The notes under the pieces: generated by a model
Seen by the model: only the letters and a program-made list of their open reading frames with translations
What the model was told of the DNA's origin: nothing
The model's database searches: none
Position numbers and translations under genes: made by a program
Part shown: positions 1 to 11,563 of the stretch, one piece after another
Layout of the letters: each line of letters starts with the position of its first letter
How positions within the stretch are numbered: position 1 is the first letter of the stretch
From: Hysterangium stoloniferum
Taxonomy: Eukaryota > Basidiomycota > Agaricomycetes > Hysterangiales > Hysterangiaceae
Direction: 5' to 3'
DNA length: 64,000 nt
Assembly (NCBI GenBank): GCA_015178975.1
Contig: WHVD01000187.1
Span: 83,492 to 147,491 of the forward strand

Positions 1-3000
1 AACATTTGTTAAACAATACTGTGAAGAGTTCTGCAATGATCGTCTCTGATGAGCCAAGTTGTAATCCTGGCCGTCTTACCACAGGCACACATTACCAATA
101 AGATCCCCATGTTCGACACAACTCTCTTTTGTTTTACCTAATCGCCTTTGTCTTCCGCTGAGCTGTCCCTTTGTTCTCTTACCTCGCGTCACCACCTCCA
201 TTGTCCTTTTGTTTCCCCCTATGTCTCTGATGCCACTCCTTTGTTCTGCCAGATATATTAACACCTGATTAATGTAGTTACAAGCAGAATATTCTACCTG
301 TATCTCTCTCATATTCTAACGACTCGAACAGAGAAAACTTAGTCCTGTCTGTACCGACTATCGCTGGTTTATAAAGACGGATGAGATAGAGCATGTGATA
401 TTATTTTCGTCGCTTTAACTATGGTTATGGATTAGATTAAGCTTTTCCTGTAAATCCCCAAAACCTGGAATACGACCAATGGCTGGGGATCAGGTCAGGA
501 TAATCGGTTTCAGGTACATGATTGGTTCACCTGTCATTTTTTTCAATCACATTTGTGGTGGTGTGATCTGACGAACCAGCATGGGGGCTCCCGTAATATC
601 CACGCTAACCCCGCACCTCCCAAATTCCATACCTTAAATTCGCCATCTATATCTCCGACTAATAGGGCCCTCACATGTCTCCCATAGTTCAATTGAATAT
701 ACTGGGGAAATGATACTTGTCGGCGTAGCCCGCCGCATGTTATATTTCTTAGTTCCTACTTTACACCCGGTCCAAGAAAGGCAGCGCAAAGGTTTAGAAG
801 TGTAAACAAATATTCCCGAAGGCTGGGATAGATTAAAATAGGCTAACAAAAGAGCTCATTGTCTTATGTTCCTACTCCATGAAGCACATTTTTTCGCATA
901 GAGTGCAATCAAATGTGTCTGAAGGTTCTTGTGACAATAGCTGATTAGTGCTCGCCTAGCTCGATATTATCGCAATAAAACCCCGGGAACCACTCAGACG
1001 TCTTAGAATCAGGTAGGTAAGAGTGGGAAATGCATGCAATGGCGAGATCGTTATAAATTGGTTAATTCCGCGAGCGTTTTCAAGGGCAAGGACATTCCGA
1101 CTACAGCTCATCAAGACGGAGAACAAGTCATGGAAGAAGTAGGATAGTCCTATGCGATTTAAGATCATCTGGGTACAAATAAACTCCCTGTACCTATTGT
1201 GCAGATATTAATAAATGCGGGATTTTACACCCAAAAGCCTCATAACTACAAGTGACGAACAATTGTTCGATAATGCCGCCGTAAAATGTTGCAATAATGG
1301 TTCTGAAGGGTACACAAAAAAATGTGCATATTAATAAATAGGCCGCTGGATTACGGAAAGCTTGAAAAAGTAGTTGATGAGGTGCATGGGCATACAGGTG
1401 CGCCAACGCCTTCAACTCCCTCATGGTCCCACGTTCCGCCTTCGCAACCTTCTCGTCATTAAAAAACAAACTGCCTTCATCCGCACCACCACCTCCCATT
1501 TCGATCCGTATATGGGCGATGTAGTGCCCAGAACGCGCGGGCCGCCCTTTGTGCGACATGAACCTGGGAAGATGGTATCTGGCTGGGAGCCATTTTGACC
1601 GAAACGTAGTATTCATGGCAGGCTGGGACAGACCCATATTCGAACGTCGTAATTGCGATGTAAACTTTGATCTCAATGTATTTTCCGCAATACATTGGAT
1701 TAAATTAAATATTCGTCATATGGAAACCAAATAGGCGAATACTCCTATCATTGGTTCTTTGACTCTAATGAAAAGTACCATGAAGTACCTAGTGACATAT
1801 GGCGGTGTAGCGCATAGGTCAGTTGTCCTTTGGCTATTCGAGACTCTAAGAAACCTGCTGGTTCGGTTAGCGATGGAGATGAGCCTGAGCTGGAAACTAC
1901 TGATATCTTTCGCCTGCCGTCGACCAGGAGCTGCAGTCTATGTAGTGCAACTTAGTGCGGTATCATGTAGGTGACAGCGATGATCTGATCGTGGGTCCCG
2001 GCTCCGGATGCGGGGAAGAATGTGCAGGAGGTACTGTATCAGGGGTGAAGCTGCGTGAATGCACAGGGGACGTGTTTGGCGAAGATGCTGTTGAGGACAC
2101 ATGTCCGCGGTGTGATGCGGGGGTTGTGGCGGACAGGTGAGTTTTAATCTTCGTCGATATATGTCCCGACCTGCACATTTTGCGACTTTCCCTGATCTTG
2201 CTCCTTTTTTCCTGCAGGCCTCCCCCATCAAACTACTTAATCATGGCGTACCTATTTTGGACTAGCACCCTCCTTCGGACTCGAACCGGGTCTGACTCCG
2301 CTTCAGGATGGTGATTGTGGTGAACGTTCATTGGCAGTGGCATCGGGGAGGGATGAACGAGGGGATCACCGTCGATGTCATTGGAGTGCTGGCGAGGGCG
2401 TGGAGACGAGAATCAGCAGACGGGAAATATGTGCGAAGGTGTGATTTCCGGCCTGAGAGGATTCCGCCATTTTGGCATCTGACGGTCATTACAGGACACG
2501 TGGAGCTGGTTGGTGCAGGAAAGGCGTCGGTTAAAAAGGATAGGTGGCATTTGCAGAAGGGTGGAGGGGTGAACATTGATTGATTGGAGGTTGGATACCA
2601 TGTAGTAGCTGTTTCCGAGATTGTTTATTTCGGTCAGTCCTGCAGGGAAGACATGATCGCAAACACTACACGAGTATGACGTACCGCAGTGTGACAAGGC
2701 CAGTACCTCACTGTCGTCACGAATTCATACATATCATTCCTCTTCTCTTCAACAGTAGCAAGGTTCCTAACCGGCGCTCCGATTCTGCTCCATCACCAAT
2801 GCCACCAATGCAATAATAAAAGCTTCCAGTTCATACTCCCATGGCCACAGAACCAAAACAACCACCCTACTCACGGGTTCGGGTTCCAGCATGCTCTTCA
2901 CATTCAGACCACACAGATCCCCAAGCCTACAATAAAGCAGTTGCCCATGCATCATCGTTGCATGGTCCCCAGCACACTCTGCATCAGTGCACGGGAGGCA

Positions 3001-4000
3001 CACGTCGATGCCTTTCGGTAGATCCTAGTAGATCGCATGGTTAGCACGTAAGGATAATAAGTGGAACTTCACATCGATTGGAAAAAAAAGGAGAACATAC
3101 TTTTTGTCAAATAATTCTTCTGATTCGTCTCCGTGAAAATACTCTACAAGATGAGGACTAGGGATGCGAGAAAGTCGGCAAAAAAAGACGTAGGACGCAC
3201 ATGTCACACCGTGTCACACAGGTAAAGGTTAGTCCGGAGAATTACTTTTTTGTTTATGTATTTTCGAATGTTAGTATTCACATAAAGTGGACATATTCTG
3301 TTATTACATCGTCTGCTTACAATTGAATTATGGGAAAAGTCTATAGAGTTTCAGTATATACAGAGTTTTACATCTCAAGAGTCATACAGCTAGACATGGT
3401 GGGAAAATGTTCGATTGTTTGGTTTGATCGTGGCTGAGTTCCGAGTTTAGTCCCCCTCCCATATGCACCTAGGTAGCTGTAAATAAGTTACCGACCTTAT
3501 TCAAGAGGTTAATTCTATTAAATATGGACAACATCGACGCTCACCGGTCTCCCCCAAATACCGTTTCCGGCCACACAGCGTCATTTATCCAACTGGGCTC
3601 CGGATCATAAGAAGCGCGCAACTGTACGTCCAGGACAAGTTCCCCAGAAGGGCCAGAAATATAACCTGGATAAATAGCTTCAAACAGGAATAAGTGTTAA
3701 AATTTGAGGGTTTGTAATACGCTTGACTCGGTTTGGGTACAAAGAATGTGTTGCAAAGGTATGAGTATAGTACAAGTACCTAGTTTAAGTACCTACTACT
3801 GGTAATACTATACCCAGTTACCCATCAATCACATGCTACATTGTTCACAAACCCAAAAAATCTAATACTCCTTCTCGAACAATGTAGTCTTCGTATAGAA
3901 ATATTCACACTAAATGACTAAGAGAACATGCTCAGTCAGTGTAGTTGTAATCATTGAGTTTCAGAATCAATGATTCTGGCATGATTTCGGTCTGAGTCCA
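1..4000. other. Non-repetitive stretch without recognisable gene
   Basis: No open frame here shows a domain I recognise. Around 1.86-2.14 kb there is G-rich, coding-like sequence ending at a GT-start site followed by a pyrimidine tract and CAG near 2.22 kb, which could be an exon-intron pair. The frames around it are short and the translated Cys-containing stretch (about 1990-2140) is not diagnostic. From 3.25 to 4.0 kb I see only AT-rich sequence. It may contain a decayed or heavily spliced host gene. Confidence 0.35.
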
Positions 4001-4004
4001 GTTA

Positions 4005-4350
4005 TGCAATGCTTTTCGGCAAGGTGCACATAAGTTCAAGTTCGAGTTCGATGCAGCACACACTTTTCAACAAGGCATGGCCAACAATTCAATTCAGTTC
4101 GGTGCACACTGTTCAACAAGGTGTGGCTGATGGTTTGGGTCAGGTTCGATGCATGCTGTTCAACAAGGCATGGCTGACAGTTCAGTTCGATGTGTGATGC
4201 TTTTCAATGAGGCGTCCACAATTTTGGTTCGGGTTCAGTGTGTGACACTTTTGATGCTTTTCAACAGGGTGTCCACAGGTTTGGGTTCAGCACAGCACAC
4301 ACTTTTCAATGAGGCATGGTGGCATATCAGTTCAGGTTTGGTCAACTTTG
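4005..4350. repeat. Degenerate minisatellite, about 45-55 bp unit
   Basis: About seven imperfect units share the core TTCAACAAGGCATGGC (variants TTCAATGAGGCGTCC, TTCAACAGGGTGTCC) followed by a TTCAGTTCG/GGTTCAG stretch and GTGCACAC or similar. Unit length drifts, so frames through it are not coding. It abuts the truncated end of the Helitron Rep relic on the opposite strand. Confidence 0.7.
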
Positions 4351-5045
4351 TAGCATGTCCATGCCATCAAAGATAACTGACTGTTGATTCTCTAAATGTA
4401 CAGGGAGAGCTATAACAGCAGGAATTTGAGTATGTATCTCATTTTCCAAAAGTCTCCAAAAGGCTTCACTGACATGGTGGGCATGAATATATTGTTGAAT
4501 TTCATTCTTGTTCTTTCCAAACTCCATTGTTGTATGATCATGTCCTTGTATATATACTTGTGAATATATTTAATAGAGCAAATATTAAAAGTCATCTCAA
4601 CATTGATATGACATTCCAGAATGAGAAGAAGGGCAGCACAGTAAGGGACAACATGTCAATTGTCTAGCTCATGACCTCTGACTTTATGTTTTCTACCATC
4701 ATTTCTATGGCTGTACTTTGAATAGCCATCTGTACTTATACTTGTAGATTCATGAAAGGGCTTTGGAAAATGCTTTGTACATTTGTTATCTTTGATACAT
4801 TTTTCACCACATACATGAGTCATGAGCTCAGATACCAACTTGTAAAGCAGCTTTGGTTGCTCCTCTTGATCTGAAAACTCTGCAGATATCATAGAATCAA
4901 CTTCTGCAGGAGTCCAAAGCTTTGCCCCCTCTTCAAACCATATGAGCAAATGTATATGAGGGAGTCCACACTTCTGAAATTCAATGGTATGGACATAGGC
5001 AACTGTTTTGACAAGGTAATTTTCCTTCATAATGAGCTGAAGCAA
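4342..5045 (-). pseudogene. Helitron Rep (HUH) domain relic
   Basis: Reverse-strand remnant of a Helitron replication initiator. The segment 5045-4656 reads as the Helitron-like N domain. It has the HUH metal-binding motif in GLPHIHLLIWF, then CGEKC and KHFPKPF, which are typical of Helitron Rep proteins. After one stop near 4656 the frame continues to a tyrosine motif, YIHKYIYKG-like (about 4560), and then EAFWRLLE and PVHLENQQSVIFD through 4342, with a frame change near 4530. Family knowledge: this domain nicks and joins single-stranded DNA in rolling-circle transposition and is normally followed by a PIF1 helicase, which is absent here. About 235 codons remain of a protein usually well over 1000 residues. 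It is a dead fragment; no Helitron ends (5'-TC, CTRR-3' hairpin) were located. Confidence 0.85.
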
Positions 5046-5239
5046 GTATGCCTGTTTTCAATGCAAAAACATGTGACACTATATCTGGGTGATCAGCTTC
5101 AGTTTTTATGACTCAGAAAAGACACTCACAGACCCACCAAGGAGAATTAACTTATATGATTAGAATCAGAATAAGTCAGTTTTCATATATTAGTGAACTG
5201 AAGCCTTTTATCATTATCATTGCATACAGTATGTGTGCC

Positions 5240-5678
5240 CTTTTTCAGCTTGATCACTTGATATAAGGTAATCAATGACTCAGTTAATAATCACTGCATG
5301 TCATTTTTGGGACTGGGATGTCAGTTTACTTCCATTTCAGCCACCCAGCATATTTTACTTCCACTCTCAGCCATCCTGGACATATTTTCTACTCAAGTGA
5401 CCAGACCTTCAAGTCATAAGAGGATTCAAATGGCATCATTTTGGAGCATTGGAAACTTCTAGAAGTTTCCTAATTACTTATTTAAATATTACTAAGCAAC
5501 AAAACTATCTACATACATATGTATAAAAGGAGGCCTAAATATTGAATAAACAACAATCTTACTACTATCAACAGCACAGCTCAGAAGCACAATCTTCTTC
5601 ATACTAAAGGACAGAATAATAGCCTTAGTGTGAAATTATCTAACTGCAAGCACCTACACTTGCAGAATCTGATCTAAC
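5240..5678 (+). repeat. Family E LTR fragment (copy 3)
   Basis: Matches the better-preserved family E LTR at 14146 and the copy at 45867. The shared promoter-like block is TATAAAAGGAGGCCTAAAT, followed by CTACTATCAACAGCAC and CTAACTGCAAGCACCTACAC. The 5' part is missing. A copia element is inserted at the right edge (5684), just after the shared block. Confidence 0.75.
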
Positions 5679-5683
5679 AAAGG

Positions 5684-5812
5684 TGTTAGAGTACATTGTA
5701 TTGCAAGCCATTGATGTATTTTATCTCAACGCTTGGCTATTTCGTACTTTACAGTAGCTTGGTCATCATAAATAAACTTTGTCCATTTTCACTATTATGT
5801 CAACATCGAACA
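5684..5812 (+). repeat. Left LTR of copia element
   Basis: 129 bp, TG...CA ends, about 90 percent identical by eye to 8193-8321. Confidence 0.88.
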
Positions 5813-6218
5813 GGTTATGCGCCCTGCCCCGTTGCTTTTAAAAGTCACACTAATACTATCTCATCATCTTATGTCTAATATCAATGCCTTACTTGCAAGT
5901 ATCCCAAAACTCTCAGATGATAACTACCACAAATGGAAGTTTTCATTGTCAATGGTTTTGCAGCATGCTGGATCATGGAGTGTTGTTAATGGTGGAACAA
6001 AGGCACCTAAGGATGAGAATAGCAAGGAGTATTTGGATTGGGTAAAGCATTCAGAGCATGGTTACATGGCAATTGGATTGATAATTGCGTCGGGTCAACA
6101 ATTGTATATTCAGGATTGCACCACTGGACCAGAGGCATGGCAAGCACTTGTGAAAATCTATCAGGCAAATAATTGGGCCAATCGGATTTCGTTGAAATGA
6201 CAGCTCTATATGTACCAG

Positions 6219-6718
6219 TGTAATGTATTATTACTATTTAGCATACATGTAAACTCTTTTTACTTGAGTTAAGTAGTGTAGCTTGAGAAAGGAGAGTTAA
6301 AGTCAAATTAATCTGTATGTAGGAGTTTTGTCAATTAAATCAGTATCCACTTTTATTCAACTACATGCCCATGTCCCTTTTCCGAGGAGAAAGCTCAACT
6401 CAAGGAAACAAGACGGTCAACAGATTGGCAAGGAGAGTACTCAATGTAAGCACAATGTGTGGACCTAGTAGGCAAGTGTAGCTAAATGAGCAAGTGATGT
6501 GATATTGAATGATATTCTAAATACATGATTTGAGCCTGTATTTATACTAGTCCAGGATCCTGCTTACTAAGTAATGTGACTAGGAGAATGAGTCAGAATT
6601 TCCCATACTTGACTCATAAGTGTATTTCAAAGTCATCCAACCAGCTATGACTATGTATCTGAGTCATAGCTCTGATCATAACTCATTGCATAGTCATATT
6701 GATATGACTCACCAATGA
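6219..6718. mobile_element. Unidentified insertion in copia gag
   Basis: The copia gag reads into this block at its left edge and resumes at its right edge, so about 500 bp were inserted. The block is AT-rich with several GAGTCA/TGACTC words between 6590 and 6720. I could not find convincing termini or a target duplication. Confidence 0.45.
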
Positions 6719-6751
6719 GTCTTGGCTCTGGAATTTGGTGCAGTAGCAACC

Positions 6752-7550
6752 TGTTAGGATACACACACAGGCCGGGTCTCCGGAGAAATCCGGTAGGACT
6801 TGGCTTCAGCTTATAGGCTGCGCCCTCGCTAGATCGTGTTGTCCAATTTCAAACAGACGGACGGGAATCCCGGGGAGTCTGGGTGGGGTTCATGAGTTGT
6901 AGGTCGTAGGTCGGAGGTCGTGGGTCGTGAGTTGAGAGAGATAGATGCGTCAGAGCCCATGGGCTCTGACTAGTGCGAGCGGTCTGATAAGAGTAGGGTT
7001 TTAGAGTGGAAAATATATTAGATTACTGGGGGGAATCTAAGCTAATTTTCTGACTGGATTGTATGTACAACATCTGCCAGTTTATATAGACCATGGAGTG
7101 AATAACATACCAAATCCAGTAATGATGAAACGAAACTAACAGAACATAAAACGGGAAATGTAAACACCAAATTTGGTGTTAGGAATGGGACGGAACGGAG
7201 CGGAGTCCGAATCATGACAAAGCATAACCCATAACGGGAAACAGAGTGGGAGTGGAGTCCTAAATTGTGACAGGTCATTTGACCAAAATGGGAATGGGGT
7301 TCGAGTAGAGCAGTGACGGGATTCTGAGTGGGGACCAGTGACTGATGCGTGGGACGAAGACGGACATAGACAGAGACGGAGTCCAGGGGAAGTCCGGTTA
7401 CTGATATGTGTCGTAATGAGGTCGAACGTAATGAGTCTTGATGTAATGGAGTCCGGGCGGGAAATCCTATAAACAGACGATTGGTGCTTGTAGCGTGTGG
7501 GGGCATATGGGTTAGTGCCCGGAGTCCGGCGGGATTGTCTGGTCGTAACA
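6752..7550 (-). mobile_element. Family B solo LTR (copy 1), TSD CAAC(C/T)
   Basis: Starts TGTTAGGATACACACAC and ends GGTCGTAACA, the reverse complement of the family B chromoviral LTR. Flanks are CAACC (6747-6751) and CAACT (7551-7555), a 5-bp duplication with one change. It contains the TATA region (TATATAGACC inverted) and the AACACCAAATTTGGTGTT palindrome. It sits inside the copia gag. Confidence 0.9.
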
Positions 7551-8192
7551 CAACTGCTCTTATGCAGCGTGTGGGATCACTTACCGTCGAAGAAATTTCC
7601 ACAGCACTAGTAGAAGAAGAAAGCCATCTAAAAGGGTGGAAAGAAAATAAAAGTCAAATTGCCATGAAAATGAAAGTCAACTCACCAAATGTGCAATAGC
7701 CAAAGAATTGCTATAGATGCAATGGCAAAGGTCACATTGCATGTTTTTGTCCCATGCTGAGGCCGGTTGTTTCATCTTCAAGTGGATTACCTACCGAAAA
7801 CCAGGAGATCCCCACTGATAGCACAGGGATGAGTGCTTATATTTTGCACACTTGAAATCATCACATGGACTAGGAGTTGCACATAGGGCTCCAAGGTCCA
7901 GCATTTGTTTGTAATCTGGGAGGTTGGGGGAATGCGTTCTAGGAGCGAGGATGCTCTGAGGTTTGGTTCAATGCCAAATGTACCAGACAGATATTGCGTC
8001 TAGTGGGTGCAGTGGGTTTCTCAAAAATTTCAAGTGGATTCTGTCCCTAGTGGGCACAGCGGGTTTTCGTGTCAATTTTCAGATGGATTTTGTGTTGAGT
8101 GGGCACAATATTTTTGTGTGTTAAAATTGTTTATTTCTCATTTTTCGTGTGTATGGACTTACTGCGCACCTCAACAACTTGCAAAGTGGGCA

Positions 8193-8321
8193 TGTTAGAG
8201 TACATTGTATTGCAAGCCGTTGACACATTTTATCTCAACACTCGGCTATTTCGTACTTTACCCTAGCTTAGTCATTGTAAATAAACTTCGTCCATTTTCG
8301 CTATAACGTCAACATCGAACA
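8193..8321 (+). repeat. Right LTR of copia element
   Basis: Partner of 5684-5812; followed by TSD AAAGG. Confidence 0.88.
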
Positions 8322-8326
8322 AAAGG

Positions 8327-8870
8327 ATAATAAATTGGTGTGAGAAATTAGGAAGGTAATTTGATAGTATCCTGCGGGTGCATGATTCAAGGAGTGTGAA
8401 TATGCCTGTGTCACAAAGAAGGGATGACGTATGGTATATCCCAAGGACAGCCCCAAGGCTATATCTGGAAATTAGCTCTCTGTCTTCCTGCGCCGTAGAG
8501 TAATCGTGATTAGTTCCTCGCCAGACGCCATTAAAGCGCAGTTAGGGAGAGTTAATTTCCATATATAGCATTGTGGCCGTGCTCGCACGGATACACAGCG
8601 TTTCATCCCTTCCCGTCACCGGAGCATTTCCGAGTTCTTGAGCGCTAGATTTCAGGGTAATGTAGCTCTTCTATTAGTTGGGAAGTCATATCTCTATGTA
8701 TAAATGCAGTGAATGCTATTCATGGCGGTGCTTATCTGCTACTGCTTCGTGGCTATTTCTAACTGAAATATCCTGGTTCGATTCTTTCAAGAATTTTAAC
8801 GAGTAACCCCTTTCAATAATTCTCTAATTAATATATAGGCGTACTTTCATCACGTCCTTTACCAACCGTC
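8327..8870. other. Intergenic region upstream of the hydrolase gene
   Basis: No repeat or open frame recognised. The short TA-rich motif TTCCATATATAGCATTG near 8560 could serve as a core promoter for the gene starting near 8.87 kb, but nothing proves it. An upstream non-coding or first exon is possible because the start of the gene is unresolved. Confidence 0.3.
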
Positions 8871-8873
8871 TAG

Positions 8874-10596
8874 ATGTCAACTTTCCTGTCGACATTCCTG
8901 TCTCATCGACCTATCATATACCCCGACGGACAGATTTCGGATTGAGAGAGCTTACGAGTGGAAGGGAGACTGCCACCGTTGAGTAAGTGGATACTTGCCT
9001 TATCACGCACGGTCGTCGCCGACCTCCTCACAGTATCGTTGCTATTCACGGCCTCAATGGACACCGGGAGGCGTCGTTCACTGCAGATAATGGTGTCCTT
9101 TGGCTTCGTGATCTCTTGCCAGAGGCGTTTCCTTCAGCCAGAATCCTTACCTGCGGGTATGATGCACGCACCCGCGGCCCGAATAGATCACAACAGACTA
9201 CGAGTGATATGTCTGTGAATTTCGTGGCCAACTTGTCTGGATTCAGATTATCTAATAGGACGAATGTTCGTGGTTCGAAACATTTTACTGTATTTTCGGA
9301 TAAATGTTGTGATCCAGGACCGGCCGCTGATATTTATTGCCCACAGCTTTGGTGGAATCATATTGAAAAATGTCGGTGGAACCATACAATGATCATTGTC
9401 CTGACTCACGCTCGTTAGGCACTTATTCATGCGAGCTCGGCTCATAATGAACATCTTCCCCATCACAAGGCAATTGAAACGTCAACATATGGTGTAATTT
9501 TCATGGGTACTCCTCATCAGGGTGTCAACCTCCTTGAATGGGCTCAGTCATGCTCTGATGGTCGATCACTTGGGTCTCTACAAGATGACCCCTTACTTAA
9601 AACTTTGTCCCTCTATTCGGGAGCATTGCAAACACAATTGTCACAGTATGATCCCATTAGTTCCCGGTTTGAGACCGTATTTTTCTATGAATTGTATGGT
9701 ACACATTATGTGAGTCCAGTCACCATCTACATTTCTTTCCGACGTATGATTTACTTAACTCCTGATAGTGTGTCCCAGAGTTCTCGGCCAAAGTCCCTGG
9801 GGATGTTAATACTGAATCCATCGGTATATACAAGACCCATATTGAAATGGTAAAGTTTCCGTCGAAGAAGGATGCAGACTATAACAATATAGTTTACCAA
9901 TTGCGACGGATGGTCAGCGGAGTCCTTGAGGGAAGGCAAGTTTCTCAGGGCGGAGAGGGAATCGAAATTCATGAACGTGTACGCCCGTTCTGTCATCTTA
10001 AAGATAATACGCGTGGGCTCAGCAATGATACAGGATTTGCTGGACAGAAAAAACTTCCACTTGTCTCGCGTCTTATCGGTTGTGGATCATGATCATTATG
10101 AGAAGCCAGGGAATAATCGGATTTCCTTTTGCTGGAGTGTTTCACTCTGTGAGGCAATGGATGAAACTAACGGGAAGTCGGTATTGATCAAAATGTACGA
10201 AGGCGGGCCATCCTCGAGGGCCGTGAGGCGCAATAGCGTATGAGTCCCATTTTCATTTATTCTGTTTAAAAATATTTGAAATATAACACACTTTCCATAT
10301 AGTTCAAACACGACCTCAAGTACTATCGAGACGTCTGGTAAGAACGCTACACTTTAAATGTCCCAAGTAGCCCAATGACATTTACGTTCAGGAACCCCGT
10401 TATTGCCAATTTCTTTGGCAGCAGCAGTGCAGAAAACCACGCACTTTTCCAGGTTTTCCGTAATCCAGGCCATAACCCTGAGGATGCATCCAATTGGCTC
10501 AATCGTACTAGATCATCCGATACGAGAGAAACAATTTTAGGGCTATACAACATGGTGAATGAAATTACTCACGAGATTTGCAAGCTAACACGATAA
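8874..10596 (+). CDS. Multi-exon fungal NLR-type alpha/beta hydrolase protein
   Basis: Spliced host gene. I see eight exons: to 8982, 9034-9265, 9318-9371, 9419-9709, 9769-9976, 10023-10237, 10303-10337 and 10392-10596. All introns are GT-AG, 46-65 bp, and several have a CTGAC or similar branch site. The joined protein reads TATVDIVAIHGLNGHRE, then DRPLIFIAHSFGGIILKN (nucleophile Ser in AHSFG), STYGVIFMGTPHQG, and THIEMVKFPSKKDADY with the late His region. This is the serine-esterase/lipase-like fold placed at the N-terminus of many fungal NLR (STAND) proteins. Instead of NB-ARC it continues into a segment with GKSVLIKMYEGGPSSR that resembles the glycine-loop/lysine start of kinase-like domains (weak). 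The start is unresolved: ATG 8874 is in another frame from the TDFGLREL exon, so there is an upstream exon or a frameshift. Likely role, inferred: nonself or stress signalling. Confidence 0.72.
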
Positions 10597-10599
10597 AAT

Positions 10600-11090
10600 T
10601 TAGAGGGATTCTTTTAATGTGAGTTATTTTGATGTCTTCTCTGCTGAAAGTGTTTATGTGATGTCAGGCATTGTCTAAATTCTGTGCAAATAACGAAATT
10701 TCTATTCAGCAACTTGTTCGTCAAATCCACCCACTTCTGATGTTCAAGAAATAATTCCGTCTATCCAGTTTTTAGGCCCCGGCAATTCAATTGTCACTTC
10801 CACTGACTTTCCTGTCAATCCCTTTTGTAGAAAGCTTGTGTATACCGGAACACTATACAGTCACTCCAGGGAATGGGCCCCTGATATTGGTGGCTGTGCA
10901 CCTGAGTTCAATCCATCATCACCAGATTTCCTCGTAGAGTTATTTAGGTCCGCTGTGGGTGCATGGTGCCTCAACACCAGTCCTTCAGATGCGTTAATGG
11001 ATCAACAACTTCAAAGCTCATGTCCCAATCATCAACTGGCTAACGAACTACTGGAATCCGGGTTTCTTGGATGCATTCCTACATGATTAG
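10600..11090 (+). CDS. Possible further exons of the hydrolase gene or a small hypothetical gene
   Basis: After the stop at 10594-10596 an open stretch (about 10770-11086) encodes FLGPGNSIVTSTDFP, then an 82-residue reading frame from the Met at 10838 to 11086 ending LESGFLGCIPT. A GTGAGT...CAG pair at about 10618-10668 looks like an intron. It may be the 3' end of the preceding gene, cut off by a frame error, or a separate gene. I recognise no domain. The Ty3 relic begins immediately downstream. Confidence 0.3.
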
Positions 11091-11563
11091 GGATGGAGAG
11101 ATGAGCCTTACAGCTTTGGGGGGTATGGGTGTCCAGGAGTTTTCAGAGTGAATGAGATTGGCAATTATGACTGCCCACGATGAAATCCTCGTGGCTAGGG
11201 TGAAGCAAACAAGGCAGGCCAATCGACATCAGTGATCTGTTGATTTCAGGGTCAATGATCTCGTATATTTATCTACAAAGAACTTATGGTTGCCGAAGCA
11301 TCACACATGAAAGTTATTGCCTAAGTATATTGGACAATTCAGGATCATTTGTGAACTCGAGCCGGGGGCCACTTACGAACTGGAACTTTCCCCCGAGTTA
11401 AAGAAACAAGGGATTAACTCTTCATTTCATGTGTCCTTTTTGCATATCCACATCCCAAATGACGATCGTCTATTTCCTGGCAGGCAGCTGAAACAGATTC
11501 CAGGGTTTGGTCAATCATCCATGGAGTGGGTCATGGATACGATTGTGGCTTACACTGGGAAAG

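Larger units (their letters stand above)
5873..7860 (+). pseudogene. Copia gag, split by insertions
   Basis: The N-terminal part (5873-6198) begins near MSNINALLASIPKL and contains LSDDNYHKWKFSL, the copia-type Gag (UBN2-like) signature, up to NRISLKRQLY. The body resumes near 6719 (VLALEFGAVAT) and, after the LTR insertion at 6752-7550, continues as ALMQRVGSLTVEEIST and ALVEEESHLKG. A CCHC zinc knuckle follows at about 7711-7746 (CYRCNGKGHIAC, spacing CX2CX4HX4C). Gag packages the element RNA in cytoplasmic particles. Stops and inserts make this copy dead. The pieces align into one protein only if both insertions are removed. Confidence 0.8.
5684..8321 (+). mobile_element. Short Ty1/copia-type element, LTRs 129 bp, TSD AAAGG
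   Basis: Bounded by two 129-bp direct repeats, 5684-5812 and 8193-8321. Both start TGTTAGAGTACATTG and end AACATCGAACA. The element is flanked by the 5-bp duplication AAAGG (5679-5683 and 8322-8326). A purine-rich GCAAAGTGGGCA precedes the right LTR. Inside are only gag remnants; protease, integrase and RT are missing, so it is a non-autonomous or deleted copia element. A family B solo LTR (6752-7550) and an additional unidentified block of about 500 bp (about 6219-6718) interrupt the gag. Confidence 0.88.

Noticed and set aside
1955-2231. Cys-rich frames on both strands
   Set aside because: G/C-rich local composition gives open frames in several phases; no motif spacing is convincing.
4005-4350. 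Possible CRISPR-like array
   Set aside because: Units are degenerate, vary in length and have no uniform spacers; the setting is eukaryotic.
6219-6605. LTR with TSD ACCAG ending in the 6600s
   Set aside because: One 5-bp match exists, but removing that block does not restore the gag reading, so the match is probably chance.
7042-7602. Long frames inside LTR B copies (also 11955-12464, 20092-20490, 29513-29917, 35396-35770, 54199-54594)
   Set aside because: The same frames recur because the LTR is repeated. They lack a domain, cross U3, the TATA region and R, and are disrupted in several copies.
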